Below, piece after piece: positions 12,910 to 22,804 of a stretch of 64,000 bases of DNA. Below the pieces are notes generated by a model. That model searched no databases. It was not told the origin of the DNA and worked only from the letters and a program-made list of their open reading frames with translations. The DNA is from Malachius bipustulatus. Taxonomy: Eukaryota; Arthropoda; Insecta; Coleoptera; Melyridae. Made by a program: the position numbers and the translations under genes. Location: the NCBI GenBank assembly GCA_910589415.1, contig CAJUUM010000032.1, positions 434,001-498,000 of the forward strand, in the 5' to 3' direction. Every line of letters starts with the position of its first letter. Within the stretch, counting starts at the first letter, position 1.

Positions 12910-13129
12910 TAGTGCGCTGTCAAATGCCTCGTCATCCAAGTGGTGACGCGCCAAGGTAACGAAGTTGGAAGGCGCGGGCGAACGGCGGGAGTAACTATGA
13001 GTCTCTTAGTAGTGTGCTGTCAAATGCGTCCTCTACAAACCGGTGACGCGCATGAACGGACTGACGGGATTCCCACTGTCCCTACCCACACATCTCAAAG
13101 TCGTGGACCATTGTTCGAGCTGGTGCGCT

Positions 13130-13160
<31 letters not shown>

Positions 13161-13275
13161 TAGTGTGCTGTCAAATGCGTCCTCTGCAAACCGGTGAGGC
13201 GCATGAGCGGACTGACGGGATTCTTACTGTCCCTACCCACACATCTCAGAGTCGTGGACCATTGTTCGAGCTGGT

Positions 13276-13311
<36 letters not shown>

Positions 13312-13318
13312 TAGTGTG

Positions 13319-13323
13319 CTGTC
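13319..13323 (+). repeat. Target-site duplication, left (LTR element 1)
   Basis: ctgtc precedes the 5' LTR and ctgtc follows the 3' LTR at 18591-18595; an uninterrupted satellite unit has a single ctgtc in gtgtgctgtcaaatgc. A 5-bp duplication fits Ty3/gypsy integrases. Confidence 0.92.
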
Positions 13324-13330
13324 TGTTGTG

Positions 13331-13338
13331 TATAAATA
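13331..13338 (+). promoter_or_regulatory. TATA-like box in 5' LTR, element 1
   Basis: tataaata 7 bp inside the LTR. It is the only clear TATA match in the LTR and could direct genomic RNA synthesis, though it is unusually close to the LTR edge. Function is inferred. Confidence 0.45.
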
Positions 13339-13455
13339 TTTGGGAGGTTTGGCAACCTAGTGTGTAGGTATGCGCAGGACAAAAATAGAGAGAATTATGA
13401 AAATGGCCGGTGTACAGTAGAGTTTTGCGTTTCTGTATTTTATTTTTGAATTGTG

Positions 13456-13461
13456 AATAAA
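13456..13461 (+). promoter_or_regulatory. AATAAA polyadenylation signal in 5' LTR, element 1
   Basis: gtgaataaagtg, 45 bp before the LTR end; the copy in the 3' LTR (18541-18546) would be the one used for the full-length transcript. Confidence 0.5.
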
Positions 13462-13507
13462 GTGTTCAGTTGTAAACGATTATTATTAGTTCCGAATATA
13501 CCACAAT

Positions 13508-13520
13508 TGGCGACGAGGAT
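13508..13520 (+). other. Primer binding site, tRNA-Ser(GCU)-type, element 1
   Basis: tggcgacgaggat begins 2 bp after the LTR. Its complement ends in CCTCGTCGCCA, which agrees with the 3' end of eukaryotic tRNA-Ser(GCU), whose acceptor begins GACGAGG, plus CCA. The tRNA comparison is from memory. Serine primers are described for Mag-like elements. Confidence 0.75.
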
Positions 13521-13579
13521 TTTAAATGGTGGCTATAGTAAATAGGTAATCCCTATTAGAAGAAAACGGAAAAGTGTTT

Positions 13580-16500
13580 ATGGAGCCGGCGAAAGTATCG
13601 GTGTCGTGGGTATACGAATTGAAAAAGTCGGAACTAGTGACGCAAATTCGTAATTTTGGTCAAGAAGTGAAAGAAAGTCAAACAGTAGACGAATTGAGAA
13701 GAATTTTAGTGCAAATTTTGCGAAATGAAATTAAGTCTGAGAGTATTCCAGTAATCGAAATTATCAAATCTAATAATTCGGTGTCCAGTGGGGCATCAGT
13801 AGTGGAAACGGAACCGGCAGTTCCCCACAAATTCGAGAACGAGCAGCGCGGTGAAATTAGTGAAAAACAAGAAACGATCGTCGAGGAGCAAGCAACCGTT
13901 GTTATCAGCAAGGCGTCTGAAACTAACAAAACACCGACAGAGGAGTCGAAAAACGGTGACGGTGATAAAAATTCGTCCGCAATTATTGGTGTTCGTAAAA
14001 AGCAAAAGACGATGGCAGATCGGTGTAAAATTGAATTTCATCTTAATGTTGATGATTGGGAAACATTTATTGAACGTCTTGAATTATATTTTGTGGCTCA
14101 GGATATCGAAAAATCTAAGCATGTACCCGAACTTTTAACTAAAATTAGTGCGGAAACGTATACGTTAATAAAAAATCTAGTGGTTCCAAAAAAACCAAAA
14201 GATTTCACTTTTGAAGAAATTGTGGACATAGTTTCGAATCATCTCAATCCAAAACCATCTGAACTAATTGAAAGGCACAAATTTTCGCAAGTTAGACAGA
14301 ACATAGATGAATCTATTGGCGACTTTGTTACCAGAATAAAACGTATGTCAGTGAACTGTGGATTTTCTGATTTAAATACACATCTCCGAGATCAGTTTGT
14401 CTGTGGTATTCGAGACAGAGAAACACGAGTGAAACTTTTTGCCCAGAAAGAATTGACTTTCAAGGAAGCTCAAGACATCGCCGAGTGTCAGGAGTTGGCA
14501 GTGAAGAATTCGACCAAAGCTGAAGAATTATCAAGTAATCGCAGAAGGGATCCAGAAAATGAGGTAAACTTTGTTGGCAGGAAAAACAATGGAACGAGTC
14601 ACAAGTGGAGACAAAATAGCAAATCATGTATCAGAGGACATCATCGTGATTCAGCTAGCGCTAATGGTGCTAGCATCCCTAGGTTTTGGTCTGGAAATTC
14701 CAGACACAAGCAGTCATCTTCAGCGAAGCCAGTTAGCAAGTTTGGAGGTATGAACAATCGAAGCGGATCTGGTATGTCGTACAATTCTAATTTCAAATGT
14801 TATTGTTGTGGTGCCTACAATAGTCATTTTGCGAAGGACTGTTTACATAGATTTAAGACTTGTAGTTACTGTAATGTTAAAGGTCATCTAGAAATTAATT
14901 GTTTTAAGAAAAGCAATAGTAATAAAAAAAGAATTAACCATTTACATGTCAATGGCAATATTATCGATGACGATAGAGATAAAAAAAATGAGTTGCCAGA
15001 GGAATATGATTTTTTTAAACTAAACAGATTCAAGAGTGATAACTCGATTACTAGGGAAGCTAATCCGATGTTGATAGATGTAGTAGTTAATGATAATAAA
15101 ATTTCTATGCAGGTCGATACAGGATCTTATGTAACTGTTTGTTCAGAAAGTGTAAAGAATAATATTTTCCATGCTTTGCCCCTGGTCGAGTCTGATTTAA
15201 CTCTAACCACTTACGGGAAAAATGAGTTAAAGCCAATTGGTATGTTGATAGATTTATCTGTGAATTTTAAAGGGAGGATAGTAACAGGTTTGAAATGTTA
15301 TGTAATCAGAGGTGAGGGACCAACATTAATAGGTCGTAGCTGGCTGAAATCGCTTAATTTATGGCCATTGCGAATTGAGATGAATTACTGTGAGCAAAAT
15401 AATTTTGAAAGCAAAATAGTATTTGAGAAAATGAGGGACAAATTTCCTGATTTATTCGGTAGTGGTCAAGGTGTTTATATTGGAAGAAAGGTAAAGTTAG
15501 TATTTAAAGAGAATTTTAAACCGGTGCAATTGAAGCCTCATAGAGTACCTTTTTCTTTGAAAAGCAAAGTCGAAGAGGAGATAAATAGACTTATTTCTTT
15601 AGGTAATTTAGAACCAGTTAATGTTAGCCCATGGGCTACACCCATCGTACCTGTCTTAAAATCAAATGGCAAGGTCCGTATTTGTGGAAACTTTAAGTTA
15701 ACTATTAATCCGAATCTCGTAATCAAGAGACAGCCCATTCCTAGCAAAGAAGAAATTTTTTGTAAATTACAAATTGGAAAAAAATGGTCTCAAATAGACT
15801 TAGCACACGCTTTTATGCAATTTGAAGTAGACGAGGAATCTAGGAATGCTTTGACTATTATAACTGATTTTGGTCTGTATCGATATAAAAAATTACCGGA
15901 AGGAGTTGCCTCTAGTCCAGGCGAATGTCAAGAAATTTTAAAACAAATTTTAAACGGCGTTCCACATACGGAAGTTTATATAGATAACGTTTATTGTACA
16001 GGAAAAACGGATGAAGAACATTTTTCCGTCCTAACTGAAATTTTTAATAGACTAGAAAAGTCAGGCTTAAAGGTTAATGAAAATAAATGTGATTTGTTTA
16101 AAAATAAAATTGAAATTTTGGGGTTTTCATTAGATGAACATGGTATTAGACCAGCTGAAAGTAAAATCAAAGCTATCAAGGAGGTAAAACGGCCAGAGAA
16201 CAACAAACAACTAAAGAGTTTTTTAGGTCTCATTAATTATTACGAATCTTTTTTAAAAAATCGAGCAAATAAATTAAAATGTTTATATCAGCTGTTGAAG
16301 TCAGATAAGTGGGTCTGGTCTGAGGAATGTGAGGAAAGTTTCAACTGGTTGAGGGATCAAATCGTATCCGATAATGTTCTTACTTTATTTGATCCATCAA
16401 AGCAGTTAGTTCTAGCCTGTGATGCAAGCTATTATGGTATTTCGGCAATATTGTCGCATAGATTCGAGAACGGAGAAGAAAGGCCTATAGCTTTTGCTTC

Positions 16501-18109
16501 AAAGATAATACCAGATAGCGAACTGCACCGAGCAATAATTGATAAGGAGGCAGCGGCAATAGTATACGGTTTTAAAAAGTTTTATCAGTTTGTGTATGGA
16601 GCTAATGTAATCCTTAAAACAGATCATGAACCATTAAAGTTTATTTTCGGAGCGAGTAAATCGGTATCTTTGGCAATACAAAATAGATTACATAGATGGG
16701 CGTATTTTTTATCGGGCTTTACTTATAAGATAGAGGTAGTGAAATCTGCGGCGAATGGTAATTGTGATGCGTTATCGCGCTTGCCAGTTAATGATTCTAC
16801 AGCTGTATTTGAATCCGAATTTTCTACTATCAATTATCTGGAAGAAAATAAAGTAATGTTTAGTTGCAAATATGTAGCTAAATCTACAGCGAAAGATAGG
16901 GAATTGAGAATTATTTTGAATTATGTACTTAAAGGATGGCCGAATGATAGTAAAATGCTATCAGATATTGAGAAAAAATATTTCCCGAAAAGAAATGAAA
17001 TTTCTGTAGATAAAGGTTGTTTACTTTGGGGATTGAGGGTTATAATTCCTGAGGAAATGAGATTAAATTTATTGAAAGAGTTACATACATCTCATTTAGG
17101 CATAGTCAAAATGAAACAATTAACTAGATCTTATTTTTGGTGGCCTGGAATAGATCAAGATATCGAAAATTTTGTAACTGGATGTAGCATTTGTGTTTCT
17201 AACGCAAAAAATCCCCCGAAAATATCTAACGCTCAGTGGCCTTACCCTAGTAGACCTTGGTCTAGATTACATGCGGACTTTTTAGGTCCATTTTATGGAC
17301 ACATGTTCCTGGTAATAATAGATGCATATAGCAAATGGCCAGAAGTATTTAATGTTTGTAATAATACCAAGTCTGAAAAGGTTATAGAAGTTTTCAAAAG
17401 CTTATTTGTCAGATTTGGCTTATGTGATCATGTAGTGACAGACGGAGGACCGCAGTTTACGAGTGAGATTTTTAGGAAATTCTTAGATAATAATGGCATA
17501 AAGCATACGGTATCTCCCCCCAAGCACCCCGCAACTAACGGTGCTGCAGAAAACTTTGTTGGTACTTTTAAAAATAAAGTCATGAAAACAGTAAAGTCAG
17601 GAAAATCACTGAACTATGCGGTGGACTTGTTTCTTTTAGATTATAGAAAGGTAGCACACTCGTTGACAGGTAGGTCTCCAGCAAATTTGATGTACGGTAG
17701 AGAAATGAAAACCAAATTTGATCTCTTAAGGCCTAACGTAGTGCTAGACGTAGAGTTCAGTCAGTTGAACCATGCACTGAAGAATCAGTCAAAAAGAAAT
17801 ATTATCTTTAACGAAAATGATCAAGTAATGTTTGATGATTTTAGTGCACATGCAACTAATAAAAGGGCCCTGGGTATTATTATAAGACAGTTAACACCTG
17901 TGACATTTTTAGTTAAATCTGAGAAGGGGGAAATACATAAAAGACATGTAGATCAAATGTTGAAAATAAGTGACCTGAATGTTGGTCTGGAACGAGGTCT
18001 GGAAGGAGGTAAACTAGACTCGACTACGGAGCAAAAAGGCTCAATTTTGAGAAGATCAACCAGGTTAGCTTGTAAAGGTAAACAGGATAAAACTTATAGT
18101 GTTTGTTAG
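13580..18109 (+). CDS. Gag-Pol polyprotein, single frame (1509 aa), element 1
   Basis: Retrotransposon structural and enzymatic polyprotein, expected to be cut by its own protease and to act in cytoplasmic particles and then the nucleus. I start at ATG 13580; the GTG two codons upstream is not a likely eukaryotic start. Seen in order: SAP-like N-terminus (about residues 13-45), charged linker, capsid-like region (about 150-315), zinc knuckles at 407-421 (CX2CX5HX4C, unusual spacing) and 428-441 (CX2CX4HX4C), protease DTG at 513-515 with a later LIG, RT with Asp740 (IDLAHAF) and the box YIDN at 800-803, RNase H with Asp948 and TDHEPL (Asp1015), integrase HHCC (His1169, His1172, Cys1202, Cys1205) and D1233, D1288, E1324 (D54D35E), then a degenerate GPY/F-like tail without chromodomain. 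Gag and Pol are joined in one frame by a T7 run at 15010-15016. Oddities are YIDN for the usual YxDD, CGN for CGD and LPEG for LPFG, so RT competence is uncertain. Confidence 0.93.
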   Translation: MEPAKVSVSWVYELKKSELVTQIRNFGQEVKESQTVDELRRILVQILRNEIKSESIPVIEIIKSNNSVSSGASVVETEPAVPHKFENEQRGEISEKQETIVEEQATVVISKASETNKTPTEESKNGDGDKNSSAIIGVRKKQKTMADRCKIEFHLNVDDWETFIERLELYFVAQDIEKSKHVPELLTKISAETYTLIKNLVVPKKPKDFTFEEIVDIVSNHLNPKPSELIERHKFSQVRQNIDESIGDFVTRIKRMSVNCGFSDLNTHLRDQFVCGIRDRETRVKLFAQKELTFKEAQDIAECQELAVKNSTKAEELSSNRRRDPENEVNFVGRKNNGTSHKWRQNSKSCIRGHHRDSASANGASIPRFWSGNSRHKQSSSAKPVSKFGGMNNRSGSGMSYNSNFKCYCCGAYNSHFAKDCLHRFKTCSYCNVKGHLEINCFKKSNSNKKRINHLHVNGNIIDDDRDKKNELPEEYDFFKLNRFKSDNSITREANPMLIDVVVNDNKISMQVDTGSYVTVCSESVKNNIFHALPLVESDLTLTTYGKNELKPIGMLIDLSVNFKGRIVTGLKCYVIRGEGPTLIGRSWLKSLNLWPLRIEMNYCEQNNFESKIVFEKMRDKFPDLFGSGQGVYIGRKVKLVFKENFKPVQLKPHRVPFSLKSKVEEEINRLISLGNLEPVNVSPWATPIVPVLKSNGKVRICGNFKLTINPNLVIKRQPIPSKEEIFCKLQIGKKWSQIDLAHAFMQFEVDEESRNALTIITDFGLYRYKKLPEGVASSPGECQEILKQILNGVPHTEVYIDNVYCTGKTDEEHFSVLTEIFNRLEKSGLKVNENKCDLFKNKIEILGFSLDEHGIRPAESKIKAIKEVKRPENNKQLKSFLGLINYYESFLKNRANKLKCLYQLLKSDKWVWSEECEESFNWLRDQIVSDNVLTLFDPSKQLVLACDASYYGISAILSHRFENGEERPIAFASKIIPDSELHRAIIDKEAAAIVYGFKKFYQFVYGANVILKTDHEPLKFIFGASKSVSLAIQNRLHRWAYFLSGFTYKIEVVKSAANGNCDALSRLPVNDSTAVFESEFSTINYLEENKVMFSCKYVAKSTAKDRELRIILNYVLKGWPNDSKMLSDIEKKYFPKRNEISVDKGCLLWGLRVIIPEEMRLNLLKELHTSHLGIVKMKQLTRSYFWWPGIDQDIENFVTGCSICVSNAKNPPKISNAQWPYPSRPWSRLHADFLGPFYGHMFLVIIDAYSKWPEVFNVCNNTKSEKVIEVFKSLFVRFGLCDHVVTDGGPQFTSEIFRKFLDNNGIKHTVSPPKHPATNGAAENFVGTFKNKVMKTVKSGKSLNYAVDLFLLDYRKVAHSLTGRSPANLMYGREMKTKFDLLRPNVVLDVEFSQLNHALKNQSKRNIIFNENDQVMFDDFSAHATNKRALGIIIRQLTPVTFLVKSEKGEIHKRHVDQMLKISDLNVGLERGLEGGKLDSTTEQKGSILRRSTRLACKGKQDKTYSVC
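15010..15016 (+). other. T7 run at the gag/pol junction, element 1
   Basis: The phase is GAT TTT TTT AAA CTA, so gag runs straight into pol. Element 2 has only six T here and a shifted frame. A -1 slip on this run would meet TAA at once (15016-15018) and end translation just after Gag, the reverse of the arrangement in element 2. Confidence 0.7.
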
Positions 18110-18409
18110 ATTAACCTGATTTAGTTGTAAGAGCCTTATAGGTGGTACAAGATTTGTAATTAGGTATGTATGTGTAAAAATGTATAAAGTGGGTTATAGC
18201 ATCTGTGACAGTGGACTTTATTTTATAGCAGTGTAATTTTATGTAGAAAAGTTATATGAATTTAGATATTTTGAGATCGAGAAACTTTGAACGTGTAAAT
18301 ATAACATAAATATAAGGTTGATAAATGCTTGAATAAAATGGGGTTGAATTGTACATACTTATAGCTTTGAGTAGGTCATTTGTAAGCATATTATAAAAAG
18401 GGGAGGAAT
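18110..18409 (+). other. 3' untranslated region, element 1
   Basis: 300 bp of AT-rich sequence between the pol stop and the 3' LTR, ending in the purine tract. No env-like or other convincing frame. It differs from element 2 at one base noticed by eye (gagatcgag versus gagttcgag near 18276). Confidence 0.7.
18395..18408 (+). other. Polypurine tract, element 1
   Basis: aaaaaggggaggaa directly before the 3' LTR (one T between). Purine run at the expected place for the plus-strand primer. Confidence 0.85.
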
Positions 18410-18590
18410 TGTTGTGTATAAATATTTGGGAGGTTTGGCAACCTAGTGTGTAGGTATGCGCAGGACAAAAATAGAGAGAATATGAAAATGGCCGGTGTAC
18501 AGTAGAGTTTTGCGTTTCTGTATTTTATTTTTGAATTGTGAATAAAGTGTTCAGTTGTAAACGATTATTATTAGTTCCGAATATACCACA
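18410..18590 (+). repeat. 3' LTR, element 1 (181 bp)
   Basis: TG...CA repeat identical to the 5' LTR except for lack of one T (gagaatatg). Holds tataaata at 18417 and AATAAA at 18541. Followed by the ctgtc duplication and the remainder of the interrupted satellite unit. Confidence 0.95.
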
Positions 18591-18595
18591 CTGTC
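18591..18595 (+). repeat. Target-site duplication, right (LTR element 1)
   Basis: ctgtc, matching 13319-13323, then aaatgcg resumes the satellite unit. Confidence 0.92.
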
Positions 18596-18698
18596 AAATG
18601 CGTCCTCTGCAAACCGGTGACGTGCATGAACGGACTGACGGGATTCCCACTGTCCCTACCCACCCATCTGAAAGTCGTGGACCATTTTTCGAGCTGGT

Positions 18699-18734
<36 letters not shown>

Positions 18735-18851
18735 TAGTGTGCTGTCAAATGCGTTCTCTGCAAACCGGTGACGCGCATGAACGGACTGACGGAATTTCCA
18801 CTATCCCTACCCACACATCTCAAAGTCGTGGACCATTGTTCGAGCTGGCGT

Positions 18852-18885
<34 letters not shown>

Positions 18886-19000
18886 TAGTGCGCTGTCAAA
18901 TGCGTCCTCTGCAAACCGGTGACGCGCATGAACGGACTGACGGGATTCCCACTGTCCCTACCCACACATCTCAAAGTCGTGGACCATTGTTCGAGCTGGT

Positions 19001-19036
<36 letters not shown>

Positions 19037-19151
19037 TAGTGTGCTGTCAAATGCGTCCTCTGCAAACCGGTGACGCGCATGAACGGACTGACGGGATTCC
19101 CACTGTCCCTACCCACTAATCTCAAAGTCGTGGACATTTGTTCGAGATGAA

Positions 19152-19187
<36 letters not shown>

Positions 19188-19604
19188 TAGTGTGCTGTCA
19201 AATGCGTCCTCTGCAAATCGGTGACGCGCATGAGCGGACTGACGGGATTCTTACTGTCCCTACCCACACATCTCAAAGTCGTGGACCATTGTTCGAGCTG
19301 GTGCGGGTAAACGGCGGGAGTAACTATGACTGTCTTAATAGTGCGCTGTCAAATGCGTCCTCTACAAACCGGTGACGCGCATGAACGGACTGACGGGATT
19401 CCCACTGTCCCTACCCACACATCTCAAAGTCGTGGACCATTGTTCGAGCTGGTGCGGGTAAACGGCGGGAGTAGCTATGACTCTCTTAATAGTGTGCTGT
19501 CAAATGCGTCCTCTGCAAACCGGTGACGTGCATGAACGGACTGACGGGATTCCCACTGTCCCTACCCACCCATCTGAAAGTCGTGGACCATTTTTCGAGC
19601 TGGT

Positions 19605-19640
<36 letters not shown>

Positions 19641-20006
19641 TAGTGTGCTGTCAAATGCGTCCTCTGCAAACCGGTGACGCGCATGAACGGACTGACGGAA
19701 TTTCCACTATCCCTACCCACACATCTCAAAGTCGTGGACCATTGTTCGAGCTGGCGTGGGTGAACGGCGGGAGTGACTATGACTCTCTTAATAGTGTGCT
19801 GTCAAATGCGTCGTCATCCAACTGGTGACGCGCCGAGGTAACAAGCTTGGAAGGCGCGGGCGAACGGCGGGAGTAACTTCGAGTCTCTTAATAGTGTGCT
19901 GTCAAATGCATCCTCTGCAAACCGGTGACGCGCATGAGCGGACTGACGGGATTCCCACTGTCCCTACCCACACATCTCAAAGTCGTGGACCATTGTTCGA
20001 GCTGGT

Positions 20007-20042
<36 letters not shown>

Positions 20043-20308
20043 TAGTGTGCTGTCAAATGCGTCCTCTGCAAACCGGTGACGCGCATGAACGGACTGACGG
20101 GATTCCCACTGTCCCTACCCACCAATCTCAAAGTCGTGGACATTTGTTCGAGATGAAGCGGGTAAACGACGGGAGTAACTATGACTCTCTTAATAGTGTG
20201 CTGTCAAATGCGTCCTCTGCAAACCGGTGACGCGCATGAGCGGACTGACGGAATCCCCACCGTCCCTACTCACACATCTCAAAGTCGTGGACCATTGTTC
20301 GAGCTGGT

Positions 20309-20344
<36 letters not shown>

Positions 20345-20459
20345 TAGTGCGCTGTCAAATGCGTCCTCTGCAAACCGGTGACGCGCATGAACGGACTGAC
20401 GGGATTCCCACTGTCCCTACCCACACATCTCAAAGTCGTGGACCATTGTTCGAGCTGGT

Positions 20460-20495
<36 letters not shown>

Positions 20496-20609
20496 TAGTG
20501 TGCTGTCAAATGCGTCCTCTGCAAACCGGTGACGCGCATGAGCGAACTGACGGATTCTTACTGTCCCTACCCACACATCTCAAAGTCGTGGACCATTGTT
20601 CGAGCTGGT

Positions 20610-20645
<36 letters not shown>

Positions 20646-21162
20646 TAGTGCGCTGTCAAATGCCTCGTCATCCAAGTAGTGACGCGCCAAGGTAACGAAG
20701 TTGGAAGGCGCGGGCGAACGGCGGGAGTAACTATGAGTCTCTTAGTAGTGTGCTGTCAAATGCGTCCTCTACAAACCGGTGACGCGCATGAACGGACTGA
20801 CGGGATTCCCACTGTCCCTACCCACACATCTCAAAGTCGTGGACCATTGTTCGAGCTGGTGCGGGTAAACGGCGGGAGTAACAATGACTCTCTTAATAGT
20901 GCGCTGTCAAATGCGTCCTCTACAAACCGGTGACGCGCATGAACATACTGACGGGATTCCCACTGTCCCTACCCACACATCTCAAAGTCGTGGACCATTG
21001 TTCGAGCTGGTGCGGGTAAACGGCGGGAGAAGCTATGACTCTCTTAATAGTGTGCTGTCAAATGCGTCCTCTGCAAATCGGTGACGCGCATGAACGGACT
21101 GACGGGATTCCCACTGTCCCTACCCACACATCTCAAAGTCGTGGACATTTTTTCGAGATGAA

Positions 21163-21198
<36 letters not shown>

Positions 21199-21313
21199 TA
21201 GTAAGCTGTCAAATGCGTCCTCTGCAAATCGGTGACGCGCATGAGCGGACTGACGGGATTCTTACTGTCCCTACCCACACATCTCAAAGTCGTGGACCAT
21301 TGTTCGAGCTGGT

Positions 21314-21349
<36 letters not shown>

Positions 21350-21615
21350 TAGTGCGCTGTCAAATGCGTCCTCTACAAACCGGTGACGCGCATGAACGGA
21401 CTGACGGGATTCCCACTGTCCCTACCCACACATCTCAAAGTCGTGGACCATTGTTCGAGCTGGTGCGGGTAAACGGCGGGAGTAGCTATGACTCTCTTAA
21501 TAGTGTGCTGTCAAATGCGTCCTCTGCAAACCGGTGACGTGCATGAACGGACTGACGGGATTCCCACTGTCCCTACCCACCCATCTGAAAGTCGTGGACC
21601 ATTTTTCGAGCTGGT

Positions 21616-21651
<36 letters not shown>

Positions 21652-22014
21652 TAGTGTGCTGTCAAATGCGTCCTCTGCAAACCGGTGACGCGCATGAACG
21701 GACTGACGGAATTTCCACTATCCCTACCCACACATCTCAAAGTCGTGGACCATTGTTCGAGCTGGCGTGGGTGAACGGCGGGAGTGACTATGACTCTCTT
21801 AATAGTGTGCTGTCTATTGCGTCGTCATCCAACTGGTGACGCGCCGAGGTAACGAGCTTGGAAGGCGCGGGCGAACGGCGGGAGTAACTTCGAGTCTCTT
21901 AATAGTGTGCTGTCAAAGTCCTCTGCAAACCGGTGACGCGCATGAGCGGACTGACGGGATTCCCACTGTCCCTACCCACACATCTCAAAGTCGTGGACCA
22001 TTGTTCGAGCTGGT

Positions 22015-22050
<36 letters not shown>

Positions 22051-22467
22051 TAGTGTGCTGTCAAATGCGTCCTCTGCAAACCGGTGACGCGCATGAACGG
22101 ACTGACGGGATTCCCACTGTCCCTACCCACTAATCTCAAAGTCGTGGACATTTGTTCGAGATGAAGCGGGTAAACGACGGGAGTAACTATGACTCTCTTA
22201 ATAGTGTGCTGTCAAATGCGTCCTCTGCAAACCGGTGACGCGCATGAGCGGACTGACGGAATCCCCACTGTCCCTACTCACACATCTCAAAGTCGTGGAC
22301 CATTGTTCGAGCTGGTGCGGGTAAACGGCTGGAGTAACTATGACTCTCTTAATAGTGCGCTGTCTAATGCGTCCTCTGCAAACCGGTGACGCGCATGAAC
22401 GGACTGACGGGATTCCCACTGTCCCTACCCACACATCTCAAAGTCGTGGACCATTGTTCGAGCTGGT

Positions 22468-22503
<36 letters not shown>

Positions 22504-22769
22504 TAGTGTGCTGTCAAATGCGTCCTCTGCAAACCGGTGACGCGCATGAGCGAACTGACGGGATTCTTACTGTCCCTACCCACACATCTCAAAGTCGTGG
22601 ACCATTGTTCGAGCTGGTGCGGGTAAACGGCGGGAGTAACTATGACCCTCTTAATAGTGTGCTGTCAAATGCGTCCTCTGCAAACCGGTGACGCGCATGA
22701 GCGGACTGACGGGATTCTTACTGTCCCTACCCACACATCTCAGAGTCGTGGACCATTGTTCGAGCTGGT

Positions 22770-22804
<35 letters not shown>

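Larger units (their letters stand above)
1..13323 (+). repeat. 28S rDNA-derived satellite array 1 (151-bp and 100-bp units)
   Basis: Uninterrupted head-to-tail array; the anchor ATGACTCTCTTAATAG recurs every 151 bp (for example 70, 221, 472, 623) with occasional 100-bp steps (221 to 321, 1076 to 1176). I count 13 short units and estimate about 80 long ones. Each unit carries, in order, pieces that match conserved 28S rRNA around the R2 target: AACGGCGGGAGTAACTATGA, CTCTCTTAA, CAAATGC, GTGACGCGC, GATTCCCACTGTCCCTACC. The 28S comparison is from memory, not a search. Units differ by a limited set of shared variants (gggattcttactg, gaatttccactatcc, cccatctgaaagtc, cactaatctc/gagatgaagc), which makes higher-order repeats visible. 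Small open frames in every unit shift frame at each step and show no sign of coding. The array continues beyond the left edge of the window and ends in the target duplication of LTR element 1. Confidence 0.95.
13324..13505 (+). repeat. 5' LTR, element 1 (182 bp)
   Basis: Begins tgttgtgtataaat and ends ataccaca. Matches 18410-18590 except for one extra T. Contains a TATA-like tataaata at 13331 and a polyadenylation signal AATAAA at 13456. The extra T lies in gagaattatg near 13395. Confidence 0.95.
13324..18590 (+). mobile_element. Ty3/gypsy-type LTR retrotransposon, copy 1 (full length, 5267 bp)
   Basis: Complete element: 182-bp 5' LTR, tRNA-Ser-type primer site, short leader, single gag-pol frame, 300-bp 3' region, purine tract, 181-bp 3' LTR, flanked by a 5-bp ctgtc duplication. 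LTRs start TG and end CA and are identical by eye except one T (gagaattatg versus gagaatatg), so the insertion is young. Domain order protease, RT, RNase H, integrase is that of Ty3/gypsy. The short LTRs, tRNA-Ser primer and K02A2.6-like Pol suggest the Mag-like group, but that placement is inferred. There is no env-like frame between pol and the 3' LTR. The element is AT-rich, unlike the GC-richer satellite around it. Confidence 0.95.

Noticed and set aside
70..13197. Regular 65-92 aa open frames on the plus strand in nearly every satellite unit, with similar peptides
   Set aside because: They follow the 151-bp period, overlap each other by about 50 bp and change frame at each unit because 151 is not a multiple of 3. 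The sequence is derived from rRNA, so there is no reason to expect coding. The similarity of peptides only reflects the repeat.
1..13323. A functional 28S rRNA gene or partial rDNA unit
   Set aside because: Only about 150-200 bp of 28S is represented, in diverged form and broken at the R2 site; no other rRNA region is present.
1..13323. CRISPR-like array
   Set aside because: Direct repeats have no unique spacers; whole 151-bp units are repeated, and the context is eukaryotic.
13678..14041. Minus-strand and alternate-frame open frames inside gag and pol (13678-13929, 13796-14041, 13851-14138, 15538-15747, 15991-16233 and their copies)
   Set aside because: Shadows of the long gag-pol frame, with no domain and no independent context.
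18110..18409. Env gene or third frame downstream of pol
   Set aside because: Only 300 bp with no long frame, signal peptide or membrane segment.
18538..18771. Open frame crossing the 3' LTR into satellite (also 35979-36212, and 13148-13360 at the left side)
   Set aside because: Chance frames spanning the insertion junctions; the start lies inside the LTR and the rest is satellite frame.
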